From positions 214,099,023-214,163,022 of the forward strand of contig BTPG01000004.1 of NCBI GenBank assembly GCA_036245525.1: 64,000 bases of DNA. The letters run 5' to 3'. The notes beneath the pieces were generated by a model. That model saw only the letters and a list, made by a program, of their open reading frames with translations. It was not told where the DNA came from and searched no databases. This stretch comes from Semisulcospira habei (Eukaryota; Mollusca; Gastropoda; Semisulcospiridae). The position numbers and the translations under genes were made by a program. This document shows positions 35,020-46,400 of this stretch, piece after piece (the first letter of the stretch is position 1; the number at the start of each line of letters is the position of its first letter).

Positions 35020-36714
35020 TAATAATTAATAATAATAATTACGGTATTTATAATGCGCTTATCTTATAATAATTATAACTCTAAGCGCACACTCACAACT
35101 CGCGCACGCATGCGCACGCTTTAGACAATGACTCACGTACCACAAACAGTGAAATACATTACGACGGTCAGCTTGGGGTGGGGAGTGCGGTGATATAGTG
35201 CTAAAACTGTTGAAAGAGGTGAGTTTTGAGGGCGGACTGGAAGGAGGAGAGAGAGTGTTTCTGACGGAGAGAGAGTGGGAGAGTGTTCCAGATGGATGGA
35301 CCGTAGACGGAGAAGGAGCGGGGACCGAAAGTGTTAAGTTTGGTGCGAGGGATGTGGAGGCGGAGAGGGTCGGAGGCAGAGCGGAGGGAGCGGGAATGTG
35401 TGTAGGGGTGAAGTAAGTTGGAGAGATAGGCAGGAGCGCAGTTGTTCAGGGATTTGTAGCAGAGAGACAGAACTTTGTATTGGATGCGTTGGGGGATGGG
35501 GAGCCAGTGAAGGAGTTTGAGCAGGGGTGTGATGTGGTCGGATTTTTTCTTTCTGAGGACGAGGCGGGCAGCATTGTTCTGGACGCGTTGGAGAGTGAAG
35601 ATGGTGGAGTGAGGGAGACCGGAAAGGAGAGAGTTGCAATAGTCAATGCGAGATAAGATGAGAGAGACAGCAAGTTTGGTGGCAGCTTCGGTAGTGAGGT
35701 ATTTTCTGATCTGACTGATGCGGCGAAGGTGGAAATAGCATGCCTGGGTCGTGGCGGAGACGAAGTTGGTCATGGACAGAGAGGAATCGAGGATGACGCC
35801 GAGGTTCTTGGCCGAGTCAGAGAGGGAGATGGGGGTGCTATCGAGTTGAAGGTGGAGAGAGGGAGGGAGCTGGGAGAGTTTTTGGCGAGTGCCCACCAGC
35901 ATGGCTTCCGTTTTGTCGTCGTTCAGTTTCAGCTTGTTTGCTGTCATCCAGTTTTTCACGTCTTTGTAGCAGTCAGCCGTGCGAGTCAGTAGTGACTGAG
36001 TGTTGTCGAGTTTGTCTTTGTCTTGCAGTTGTGAGTCGTCAGCGTAGAGGTGGTGGTGTATGCGGTGAGACTGGATGATGTTGGACAGAGGAGAGGTGTA
36101 GAGTGTGAAAAGGACCGGGCCCAGGACGGATCCCTGTGGAACTCCGCAGGAGAGCGTTACCGGGTTGGAAGAGACGCCGTTGATGGTGACGGACTGCTGT
36201 CTGTCAGAGAGGTATGAGAGAAACCAGGAGTGAGCAGAGTCAGTGATGCCGAAGGAGTGGTGGAGTCGGTGGAGGAGGATAGAGTGGTCTATAGTGTCAA
36301 AGGCGGCAGAGAGATCGAGTAGTGTAAGAAGGGAGATGTTGCCAGAGTCAGTGGAGAGAAGCAGCTCGTTTAAGATATGTAGAAGGGCTGTTTCAGTGCT
36401 GTGATGTTTGCGATAGGCAGACTGGAATGGACTGAGGAGGTTGTTGTCGGTGAGATGGAGGTTGAGCTGGTTGAGAACAACCTTTTCAAGAAGCTTGGAC
36501 AGGAAAGAGAGATTGGAGACTGGGCGATAGTTCTTGAGTTCGTTTGGGTCGAGGTTGTGTTTTTTGAGGAGAGGACGGACGATGGCGGACTTGAAGATAT
36601 CGGGGACGGAGCCGTTTTCTAGAGATGCGTTGATGATGTCGGTAATGAAGGGTAGAAGTTTTGGAAGGCCGTCACGGTAGAGAGAAGCTGGGAGGGGGTC
36701 AAGTTCGCAGGTTA
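35020..36714 (-). mobile_element. 5'-truncated L2-like LINE with uninterrupted reverse transcriptase frame
   Basis: The minus-strand frame is open from about 36713 to the stop at 35201, roughly 505 codons. It contains LLKKHNLDPNELKNYRPVS, QSAYRKHHSTETALL, LLDLSAAFDTIDHSILLHRL, CGVPQGSVLGPVLF and the catalytic LYADDSQLQ. The L2-type C-terminus follows: LHWLPIPQRIQYKVLSLCYK, RSLRSASDPLRL and GPSIWNTLPLSLR. There is no in-frame ATG before 35959, so start-based ORF callers see only the last half. It is truncated at about 36714, before the endonuclease. The 3' end has GCGCTTAGAGTT...AAGCGCATTATAAATAC and an ATT-rich tail, like the SINE tails at 3100 and 29400. Confidence 0.9.
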
Positions 36715-36719
36715 CTCAT

Positions 36720-37300
36720 ATATATACTCAATACAAATTGTTGTAATAGATTTTTTGTCTAATGTATTGAAATGTGACAGCACGTTCAATAGATAGTACA
36801 CGATAACATGGGTGGGCAGGTATCAAATTGTAATAGTGTAATAATTACGTCACGTCTGCTGTTAAACGCAGATCTACTACATCTAGTGCCAAAGTGCTGT
36901 GTGTATGTGACACTGACAGCGACTAGAGCCTGCGTTTGTGGACAGACAAGCTTGAAACTTTAGGATAGTGTTTAAAAGAATTATCTTGAAGCAGTGTTTT
37001 TGATTTTTGAATTAGAATTCACATTGACGAGAAAATGACTATCACAAAAACTGGTTGACCTGCAATTGAATTCGTAATTTTTCTTATTCTTACTAGATAT
37101 TTTGCATATATAGCTAGATTGAAGAAAGACATTGAATGAGTCCGTTAGCCAGCATTTTACTTCTTCAACTTTTTAAATGACAATTAATTTTTGCAAGTTT
37201 TTATTTGGAGGCACGTTTCACTCCCACCTAACAGTCAGCCCTTGAAGAGGCTGTGTGAAGAGACCCTTGCGTACCTTATTTCAGCAGTGTGCTAGCTGCT
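36720..37300 (+). repeat. Diverged copy of the 41-kb interspersed repeat
   Basis: Shares in order AATTACGTCA-GTCTGCTG, ACAAGCTTGAAACTTTAGGA, GAAGAAAGACATTGAATGAG and CGTTAGCCAGC with 41005-41345, at lower identity and with gaps. Confidence 0.7.
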
Positions 37301-37697
37301 CTGGTAACACTCGCTTGGCTCTCTGATTTGGTGAGATTGGAAAGAGCACATGAGCTAAAAACAGTATGGTAGATTTGGGATGAAATCCTTATCTTGTTTC
37401 ACGTTGGCATAAAAAGCCATTGTGATTGTGCCTTGACACTGGGGATGATTTCAGTTAAAGCCACACGAACAAGCTAAATATTGCAGGGCTGTAGAATTAA
37501 TTCTTCCAGATCTCACCTACCACAATTATTACATGTGTATCAAAATGCTCATTTAAGAAAATTCAATGAATATGGTCTTATGCACACAGTTTCACATGGC
37601 AAGTCTCCTCTGTGTCTTACTCAAATGTTTAACTTGTAACTCATACCAGATAGCAGCAAGAACTGGCCTACTCCACTTACCACCAGAAACCACTTAT
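37301..37697. other. No feature recognised
   Basis: AT-rich, no recognised frame or repeat. Confidence 0.5.
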
Positions 37698-37732
37698 TTA
37701 ACTCCTTACGCCCTGATGACGAATCCACCTAT

Positions 37733-37949
37733 TTAACTCCTTACGCCCTGATGACGAAATTATCAAATTTTTGTAATATTTCAAGGTTGGTGTTAGAATA
37801 GCTTGGCACCTAGAGGCTCCAAGCTATTCTGGCACTACCCTTGAACTATTTTAGTTAAACTTGTTTTTCACATGGTATTCTGATACCAACCTTGAAATAT
37901 CATGGTCGATCCACATTCTGTAGTCGTCTTTCAGGGCATTATGGGTTAA
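37733..37949. repeat. Palindromic TTAA-type repeat with duplicated left end
   Basis: Left end TTAACTCCTTACGCCCTGAT occurs twice (37698 and 37733). Palindrome at about 37782-37850 (TTTCAAGGTTGGTGTTAG ... CTGGCACTACCCTTGAA). A further stray right arm follows (ATTCTGATACCAACCTTGAA), and the right end is GCATTATGGGTTAA. Confidence 0.88.
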
Positions 37950-38109
37950 ATGATTTGATCCAGTTTTATATTGTCAGGCATTACAGCATGTAATTTTCTT
38001 CCACTACTTGTTATTTATCCATATTGTGCCTTAGCACCTGTAAAACTAGAATAAAAGATCCGTCCTGGATGACATCTATGTTGTGTAATGATTCGAGTAC
38101 AGTATATTA

Positions 38110-38160
38110 TAACCATGAGACTATTTTGACACCACCCTTGAACTACCATGATCTATCTGT
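38110..38160. repeat. Isolated right arm of the palindromic repeat
   Basis: ACTATTTTGACACCACCCTT followed by GAACTACCATGATC matches only the right arm; no left arm is present. Confidence 0.7.
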
Positions 38161-38654
38161 CTCCAGAACAAAGGAGAAAAAAAAAAGAGATAATTTCAGC
38201 CTCAATCGTCACTTATGTTATGATTTGGAGTTGAGAGATGTGATGATAAATGTAGATTGGCAGAATATGTATAGTTTTGAATTTGAAAGCAATACAGTGA
38301 TTACCAGATGACAAAAACCCCAAACGCCACAGATGCAAAAGTAATATGAGCAGTGTGAGCCCTTATATTTGTAGTTTGATAGTTCTGAATTTTGGGAGTT
38401 TTCCTCAGTTAGGACAGACATGACTGTTCAGGACAAATTGACCATGATATTCTTAGCACCAAGCTTTCATATGCTGTGAATTTTCTTACGTGTGAAAACA
38501 GAACTTTCAAAGAACTCGACCCTCCCATTTCAACTACATGCATATAAAAATAAAACACGAGCGCCTGCAGTAGCTAAATAATTGAGACATTCTCACAATC
38601 TCGGTAGTAAGTTTTGTCCGCTTGGAAAAAGGGAGAGTTGGAGGTCATTTGGCC

Positions 38655-38868
38655 TTAACCCTATTAGCCCCAAGGTCCCATATCTCAGATTTTGGAGGTC
38701 TTGCCTAACAACTATGTACCAGTTGCAGGAGTTGGCTTGACCATGATGATTCAAGGGTAGTGCCAGATTAGCTTGGCGCCTTCAGGCGCCAAGCTAATCT
38801 GGCACTACCCTTGAATCATCATGGTCAAACCATCTCCTGCTGTAGGGATCTGGGGCTAAAAGGGTTAA
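38655..38868. repeat. Palindromic TTAA-type repeat with perfect 44-bp arms
   Basis: Ends TTAACCCTATTAGCCCC and GGGGCTAAAAGGGTTAA. Left arm 38737-38780, loop TTCA (38781-38784) and right arm 38785-38828 pair without a mismatch over 44 bp, from TTGACCATGATG to GGTCAA. Confidence 0.97.
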
Positions 38869-38960
38869 GTAAAAACAGGGTAAAATGTGGATTCAGAGAA
38901 CTTTATGCTTCCATGCCAAATTGACTACGGAAATCTTTTTTGGGGGATCCAGCACACATA

Positions 38961-39375
38961 AGATTCAAGATTCAAAAACTTTATTGTCCAGATAAAAAAG
39001 ATTTTATATGGAAATTTTTCTATGCAGCACTGGTGTAGGATAATTAAATAAAACAAGGAATCAAGTGACATAAATAATAATAATAAAATATGTACAACAT
39101 ATATACAACAAAAATACAAGCATCACAATATCAAACATACACACACGCTAAAAGAAGTGGGGGGGTGGGGGTGGTGGTGGATTAAAACAAGGGGAGAAAA
39201 TGGTATGGTGGGTTAGGCTTAGGCTGAATGCAGAATGAAGGGATGAAGAGGAGAATGGGCCATCATCACAGTTGTTTTGAGTTTAGGATACTGATGGCGG
39301 TAGGAATGAAGAAGCGCTTGTACATGCTACGTTTTGCCAAAGGAGCACGCAGTCGTCTACGAGGGCAACATTTTG
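38961..39375 (-). mobile_element. LINE 3' fragment
   Basis: The minus strand encodes RRRLRAPLAKRSMYKRFFIP followed by TAISILNSK, the C-terminal motif of Rex/L2-group LINEs. Its 3' end is GGACAATAAAGTTTTTGAAT with a TCTTGAATCT end. It is frame-broken and lacks the catalytic domain. Confidence 0.7.
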
Positions 39376-39557
39376 AATGCGTCATGAAGGGGGTGGGTGG
39401 GGGTCACGGATAATTTTGCCTGCTTTTCTCTTCCAAAACAACTCGTAGAGTCCAGAAAGAGATCTTTGTATTTCCTATTTTCTGGCAGTCACTTGACTTT
39501 TTATACAGGGTTGCACTCTCGCCCATTCACACATTCAGTTCCCACCCTGGCTCAGCT

Positions 39558-39771
39558 TTAACCCTTGACATCCTGAGGCTGATTTTGTAAAAATTTGCTT
39601 ATTGTCCTATGAAGGCTTACGTTACAGACTAGGTGACAGAGCAACCGTTTTTGTTCAAGGGTGGTGCCAGAATAGCTTGGCGCCTGAGGTGCCAAGCTAT
39701 TCTGGAACCACCCTTGAACTATCAGTCAAATATATTTCAAGCAGTGGTTGTATCAGAATGATAAGGGTTAA
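39558..39771. repeat. Palindromic TTAA-type repeat
   Basis: Ends TTAACCCTTGACATCCTGAG and CAGAATGATAAGGGTTAA. Palindrome at about 39654-39722 with GTTCAAGGGTGGTGCCAGAA against TTCTGGAACCACCCTTGAAC, one mismatch. Confidence 0.95.
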
Positions 39772-39789
39772 ACTGTGGGCAATGAGGGG

Positions 39790-40075
39790 AGAAGAAGCGT
39801 GCATCATGACTGACAGTCTTCAGTCCCGGAGATTGATTAATGATTCAGCTTTTAAAAAAAAATCCCAGATACATATAGTTAAATTTCAGCTTTTGGTGCA
39901 TACAGAACAGCCCCTCAACCAGCCTGCTCCATCGGCAAGAGGCATCAATTCTTATAAGCCCCTGCATCTGCAGGCGCTCATCAGAATTCATGTCTCTTGC
40001 TGGCCATATGGTGCATACTCATAGGTAGTCTGTGAACCGTTTTCAGTCTTTTAACTTTTTTGAACTGTCACACAT
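39790..40075. repeat. CTCATGAG-family hairpin repeat, diverged copy
   Basis: Starts CATCATGACTGACAGTCTTC. A hairpin at about 39934-40003 pairs GCAAGAGGCATCAATTCTTA with CAGAATTCATGTCTCTTGC around CTGCATCTGCAG. Same layout as the repeats near 54024, 55325 and 59123. Confidence 0.8.
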
Positions 40076-40136
40076 GCAGAATGTTTGACACGCTTGAACC
40101 CTGTGGGTGTTGGTAGTTTTAGTCCCAATGATTACT

Positions 40137-40372
40137 ACTGAACCCATATCACACTGAGGCTGAAAGCTTCAAATTTGGGCACTGCCATATGCAAGCTACA
40201 TTATAGTACTTACAGATATGGATACAGACCAGTGGCTTTAGCTTTAGTTCAAGGGTGGTGCCAGAATAGCTTGGCGCCTAGAGGCGCCAAGCTATTCTGG
40301 CCCTACCCTTGAACTATTTTAGTCAAACTTATTAAATTCACACGCTGGTGTATTCGGAATGATAAGGGTTAA
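40137..40372. repeat. Palindromic TTAA-type repeat
   Basis: Palindrome at about 40246-40318 with centre GGCGCC-TAGA-GGCGCC and arms AGTTCAAGGGTGGTGCCAGA / TCTGGCCCTACCCTTGAACT. Right end GAATGATAAGGGTTAA. The left end is decayed (TGAACCC). Confidence 0.9.
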
Positions 40373-40439
40373 ACTGCTACTGACACCCAACCGATTAAGG
40401 TGCCACCCTTGAACTGCTGCAGTCTCTCGATACATGTTT

Positions 40440-40875
40440 GTGTAAAATGGATTAATATTTGTTTTTGGAGTACGTGCAAAGCAAAAGTGAGTCTATGTTC
40501 TGGGCCAGTGGTCGTCCGTCCGTCGTCCCTGGTAAACTTTAACGTTGGCATTTTCTCGGAGACTATTCGAGCTACAGTCTTCAAACTTGGCCCAAGGATA
40601 CTTTGTGGCAAGACCTATGTAAACATACCAATTTCAGTGACCTCTCACAAAAAGTCAAGGTTAAAGGGGATCATTAAATATTTCAAAAATAGCTATTTTT
40701 GGACATAATTTTTTTTTCTCAAATACTATTCACAACTTCAAACCCAAATTTGGTACAAAGATACCTGATGGTAAGACCTTTATATGCACTCTAATTTGGT
40801 TGATACCTTGGAAAGGTCAAGGTTCACAAGAGCTCAAGAAATAGGTCCAACATAGCCATATTTTGACAAAAGATG
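40440..40875 (+). repeat. AAGGTCA-containing interspersed repeat
   Basis: Carries GCAAAGCAAAAGTGAGTCTA, CGTCCGTCGTCCCTGG, AAACTTTAACGTTGGCA, the poly-T tract, CTATTCACAACTTCAAACCC and GGAAAGGTCAAGGTTCAC. It continues after the insertion at 40876-42238 and matches 49197-49700. Confidence 0.85.
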
Positions 40876-42238
40876 TTTTTAAGTCCCTTTTATTTAAGGG
40901 ACTTTTTAGGACGGGTCACGCTGGGGCGAATTTAATAGCATGTCCATGATGTCAAAGGCAGGCAGGCCAAACCTCTAACAATTGAAGTAACAAGATAAAA
41001 ATTACGTCATGTCTAGTTATGCTAACCTCGCTGCTGAAGGTACATTTGGCGCTAAGCGCCGTATGTATATGTATGCGTATGTATGTAAACAAGAAAATCT
41101 CCGATAGTTCTGTACACACAAGCTTGAATCTTGGCGAAATACTTTCATAAGTGGGTGGCTAAGAGAGTCTCCGAGCATATTGTAATTGATTGTCTCATTG
41201 AAGACATAAACAACCGTTTATAGGAAGTCAGTTGACCCAGATTAGTGTCCATAATTTTTGTCATATTTACTTGAACTTTTGCAGATAGCTAGTTTGGAGA
41301 AAGACATTGGATCAGTTCGTTAGCCAGCTTTGTATCCTTTCAACTTCTTTAGTAAAAAAATTTTTTTTTCAGAAAAGAATTAAAACACTAAAAAACCTTT
41401 ACTTCTAGAGAAAGTCAGACAGTGGCTGTGACGTAAAAGAGGCAACTTCGTCACCACGCAGACACTGACATAATACTCTAAATATGATGTCATTCTCTCT
41501 CTAGCGTGCGGCTCTCTCTCACACACACACAAACGTGCGCATCTCCAGGAGGAATAGATCCTCATGCGCCCTCCAGGCACATAAGGATCTATGCCTCTTG
41601 GAGATGTTTGGTGTGTGCATGCAGCACACACACACATCGATGCGCTTTAAGAAGAAAAAAATAAATGTTAAATGTTTAGGGCTTAACGTCTTTTGTCCAC
41701 CACGAGGGTGATTTCAAAGACGGGGACAACGAAAAAGGGTCTGAGCAAATTTTGACCCAAGCTGGATTCGAACCCAGGACCTTTTGGTCTGGAGGCAAAC
41801 GCTTTTACCACCGAGCCACCCAGCTCCCCGCTTTCAGAAGAGCATGCAGGTGACCCGTGTACTTAGTATATCATCTAGCTAGGTAAAGTCAACCAGCTTT
41901 CACACAAATTATAGCAAGACTGAAATTGTACCGTGAAGTTCTAGTTTTGTCACCATTTTCTCAAACCTATGAAGCGAAAGAGAAACTCATCACGTAAAAT
42001 ATAAAATTACGCTAAAACTAAAACTTAAGTCATGACAAATGACGTTTGACAAATCAATGACGCTTATGTCCTGCACCCCTTATAGAACTCACTGACGCAT
42101 TGGCTGATCTGTTAGACTTTTTTAATAGGAGATAATTCAACATCAGAATCAGGTCAAAGACAGAAGGTAGAGACCATTGACAGCGAGGACAGCTCTCATA
42201 TAGAAGGGACTTTGTGGATTATGGTTCATCCCATCTTG
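40876..42238. mobile_element. Interspersed element of about 1.2 kb inserted in the AAGGTCA repeat (plus nested SINE)
   Basis: It breaks the surrounding repeat between CAAAAGATG and TTTCTCAATTACTATTCAC, a junction that is continuous in the 49.6-kb and 18.1-kb copies. Near its ends are AAGTCCCTTTTA (40881) and TAGAAGGGACTT (42201-42212), an imperfect 12-bp inverted repeat. Exact ends and TSD are not resolved. A CTCATGAG hairpin lies at 41549-41607. Related copies are at 23185-24076 and 36720-37300. Confidence 0.75.
41655..41828 (-). mobile_element. tRNA-derived SINE, 174 bp, with 12-bp TSD
   Basis: On the minus strand it opens GGGGAGCTGGGTGGCTCGGT (A box) and has the B box GGGTTCGAATCC (41764-41775). 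The body ends AAAGACGTTAAGCCC with an A/T-rich tail. Flanks CGCTTTAAGAAG (41643-41654) and CGCTTTCAGAAG (41829-41840) are the duplicated target with one difference. The unoccupied site is at 23574-23585 in the related repeat. Confidence 0.93.
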
Positions 42239-42520
42239 TTTCTCAATTACTATTCACAACTTCAAACCCAAACTTGCTACAGAGATACCTGATGGTAAGA
42301 CCTATCTATGCATACTAATTTGGATGACCCCTCTGAAAGGTCAAGGGCCGCAAGAGGATGACAAATAATTGTAGTTATTGTCAACATTTTTGCAAATTTT
42401 TTAGTCATATTTGGCACAGAGGTAGCTGATGATAAGACCTTCCTATGTATCCTAATTTAGTCGACTAATCGCAAAGGTCAAGGGTCATGAAGTTTCACAG
42501 ATGTGTGAAAATGATTACAT
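42239..42520 (+). repeat. Continuation of the AAGGTCA-containing repeat
   Basis: Contains CTATTCACAACTTCAAACCC, CAGAGATACCTGATGGTAAG, GAAAGGTCAAGGGCC and a second unit around 42420-42490. This is the right part of the repeat split by 40876-42238. It ends about 130 bp before the first NR5B coding exon. Confidence 0.8.
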
Positions 42521-42648
42521 TTTGAGAAAAGATGGATTTTGTTAGTGCAGAAACCATCCCTTTACTTATTGTCAGACATATGTGGATCGGTCATACACGT
42601 GAGCCATAAGTGCTTTGCCTTTCTTGTTTTCTGTTTTCCTGTTCAGAT

Positions 42649-43471
42649 ATGAGTGTGACTGGTGACTTGGGTATATCCCCAGTCCTGTTGCAAGCAATAT
42701 CACAGACGCTGACATCATCAGAACATCGCAGAGAGAAGCAGAAAGCCAGCACTTCACACACGATGGAGAGGAAAGTACAACCAAGCAGTAAGGTAGTGAG
42801 TCACCTCCTGCAAGGTATGAACGAACCTGTGTCTGGCCTTCTGCCTGTGGGGGCAACCACAGAAAGTGGGACTGATGGAGAGAGGGAGGAGCAGAATGCC
42901 ATGCCACTGAAACAAGAGGAGGTGGAGATGTCCAGTCTCCACGAGCGTCTGGCGGCCCAGTTGGCAAGTCGTGTTGCATCGGCTGCACTTGCAGTGACTG
43001 GGGGGTCCGTTGCCACGTCTGACGTTAGCATGGTGAATGTGTTGACGGCGTTGGCCTCACAGCACATCAAAGCTAACATCAAACAAGAGGCGCAACCTGT
43101 GCCAGTCTCCATCACTCATCATTCAGTTGCTGGTACGTCCGCGGACGTTGTCGTTCGGACCGGTGACGGTGGTGCTGACGACCGACCGCAGCCTCAGATC
43201 ATCATCTACTACAACAATGAGGCTGGCTCCGTTCCGTCACCGGCCAATGACGTTGTGGTCGGTGAGCTGGATGGTGACGGACAGAACTATCGCTTGGTGG
43301 TACATGGTGATGGTGTGGGGGCCAGGGTTCAAATGGTGAATGATCCAAGCGTTCAGTTTGTGGGTGAGGGGGCTGGGGTGGAGACTGGAGCTGGAACCAT
43401 CATGGCTGCCGATTCCAATTCCACAGAGGGCATCGGAGGACTGTGTCCCGTCTGTACCGATAAAATCTCAG
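42649..43471 (+). CDS. NR5B1: NR5B exon 1 (coding): A/B region and start of zinc finger 1
   Basis: Preceded by acceptor TTTTCCTGTTCAG (exon edge 42647). ATG 42649 is the likely start ([20 protein letters not shown]). The region is acidic and Ser/Val-rich with two sumoylation-type sites, LKQEE and IKQEA. It ends with [11 protein letters not shown], the first two finger cysteines, and donor G|GTAACG. Confidence 0.9.
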
Positions 43472-46400
43472 GTAACGGTGACTGCTTTTTCTCCTCCGTA
43501 CTGCTGGGAAAATGATCCTGCATAATCTCTTGTTGCCAGTTGTCACACATTGTGTGCATGAAACTTTTTGTGTAAATTCAATGCTAACAGCCCATCCCTC
43601 CTGCTGAGAAATGATCCCACATAATCTCTCATTGCCAGTTGTCACACATTGTATGGCTGGAACTTTCATTTTTTCAACGCTAACAGCCCTTCCTTACTGC
43701 TGAGAAATGATCCCACATAATCTCTCATTGCCAGTTGTCACACATGCGATTGGAACTTCTATTTATTCAACGCTAACAGCCCTTCCTTACTGCTGAGAAA
43801 TTATACCGCTTGACCCTTTTAGCCCCGGGACCGTGCAGCAGGAGAGGGATTGATCATGATAATTCAAGGGTAGTGCCAGATGAGCTTGGCGCCTTCAGGT
43901 GCCAAGCTCATCTGGCACTACCCTTGCATTATCATGGTCAAGCCATCTCCTGCAACTGGTACACAGTCGTTAGGCAACACCTCCAAAATTTGGCAAACGG
44001 GACCTTGGGGCTAATAAGGTTAATCTCTCATTGCCAGATGTCAGACATTGTATAGGTGGAACTTTGGTTTTTTCAACGCTAACAGCCTTTCCTTATTTAC
44101 TAGTGAGAAATAATCCAGCATAATCTCGCTGCCAGTTGTCGCACATTGTTTTGCTGAAACAAGAGCTATCGCGGCAACTGTATGATTCAGACATTTGCAG
44201 TAAGGAGTTTAACTTGTCCCATCTGAAAAAAGGGAGGGTTTGTTTCAATGAAACTTCTGTTTTTGCGGGTAAAATTTGCATGTTTTAACCATGAGATCAC
44301 CATTTTTTTTTCTTTCTAATGTGTAATATGTGTAGGTAACTTGCAGTTCTCTTTCATGTTTGTTATTTACAGGTTACCACTATGGGGTGTTCACATGTGA
44401 AAGTTGCAAGGGTTTTTTCAAACGGACAGTACAGAACAAAAAGTCGTTCTTGTGCCACAAGGCGGGAGACTGTGAGGTGAACGTCTACAACCGGAAAAAG
44501 TGTCCTGCCTGTCGCTTTGCCAAATGTTTGACAGTGGGCATGAGGCTGGAAGGTTTGTCAGAATTCTTGCTCAATCCTTTTACAGTTAATCCTTGACAGA
44601 ATATGGATCGACCGTGATAGTTCAAGGCTGGTGCCAAAATAGCTTGGCGCCAATAGGCGCCAAGCTATTCTGGCACCACCCTTGAACTGTCATGGTTGAT
44701 ATATATCCCAGGTCTCTGAATTTTGACCTAAATGCTCAGCGAGTTATTTAATGTGAAGTGTTCTAGCTGAAAATGGCAGACTCAAGTTTTGTCAGATGAC
44801 GCAGGCTTGGGATTGAGAAGCGTGTGACTTGGTGGCCACGCTTTGATTTCAGGAGATTGTGTGTGTTGTTATTTGCATGCATTGTGCAGGGAATACCAAA
44901 TATTGTAGGACCCCAGTCGCCATTCAAACTACCATCCAAGTTAAATCCAAGAGCTGAAATTTATTCTGGTAGCTCAAACAGCTTTGTCTGTGCATGTGTT
45001 GTGAAATTTCACCATTTGGACCCCCAGGAACATATGACTTTGCGTCACTTGGCAAAAGATCTGCTAGCGTTTGTCAATGGGTGAGTGGATTTGGTCTTCC
45101 CTGCGTGTGTATACATGCATGTGTATGTTAATGGTACCTCAAGTTAACTCATTACATCCTGATGCTGATTGTTTTTAAATTTAATTTGCTTATTGTCCTA
45201 TGAAGGCTGCATTACAGATTTGGAGATAAATCAACCAGTTTAGTTCAAGGGTGGTATCAGAATAGATTGGCGCCGCAGGCGGCAAGCTATTGTGGCATCA
45301 CCTTTGATGGGTCATTTGAACTATCATAGTCAAATTTACTTCAAGCAGTAGTGTATCAGGATGAAAAGGGTTAACAACAGATCACTTGGAGCCATCACTG
45401 GCTACAAGATGTTTATTTTCTCATCTGGGCAGTTGTAAACGTATCGCAAGTGAAATTTAACACTGATTGAGCAGATCCTATTTTCAGCTATCCGGCCAGA
45501 CCGAACACGAGGGGGTCGTAGTTCATATGACGGGTGCTCTCCCCATGGCAAGCCACGGCCTTCACCCATGCAGCGAAAAAAGCGTGCAGGCATGAACACA
45601 AGTGACAGTGATGACCAATCGCGACTGGGACAGGTGGGAAGGATAGAAACGGTTATCCCCGAGGAGGACGGAAAATCACATCGACAGCTGGTGGCCATCT
45701 TGAACCACTCAAACGCACACGGTCAGAAAGTAAGTGCAGTCTTTTTGCCATCATTAACCCCTTGCCTGCTGTGTTTTTAACCTGATACACTATTGCTTAG
45801 AATGAATGTGACTATGATAGTTCAGGGATGGTGCCTAAATAGCTTGGCGCCTGAGGTGCCAAGCTATTCTGGCACCACCCTTGAACTAAAATGTTTGATC
45901 TCTCTCCTAATCTGCTAAGTAGCCTTCATAGGACAATAAGCTAACTTTTAGAAAGTCATCCTGTGAAATAATAAATTCATTGTCAAAGCCGTGCAGTTGT
46001 CGGAGGAGCTTGGATACAAAGCATTTGCAGGGGCTCATGACGATGTGTGTCTCTAGCATCAGGATTCCAGTCATTTTATCATCAACTCTTTCGCTGCTAG
46101 TGGACGCAGACTGTGTTTTTAAAACTGTTATGAATGCATCACCAAAGATCCATTGTTGTCAAAGGAGCTTCGATACAAAGGGGTTTCAGCAAGATGCATA
46201 GATCCTCATGAGCCCCCGCTGTTGTGGGGTGATGAAAATCTGTGTCTCTTGCATTTTGGATTGTCTTTACTTTCTGTTGTCAATCAAAGGATGAATCAAT
46301 CATTATCGTGATTATTATTATTAATTTAAAAAAAATGTTATTAATATGAACTCATCTAGCCCTGATGCACTACAGCAGGAGATGGATCGACTATAATCAT

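Noticed and set aside
43400..44281. Repeated CCAGTTGTCACACATTGT segments in NR5B intron 1
   Set aside because: A local degenerate tandem of about 90-120 bp; I could not define unit ends well enough to list it as an element.
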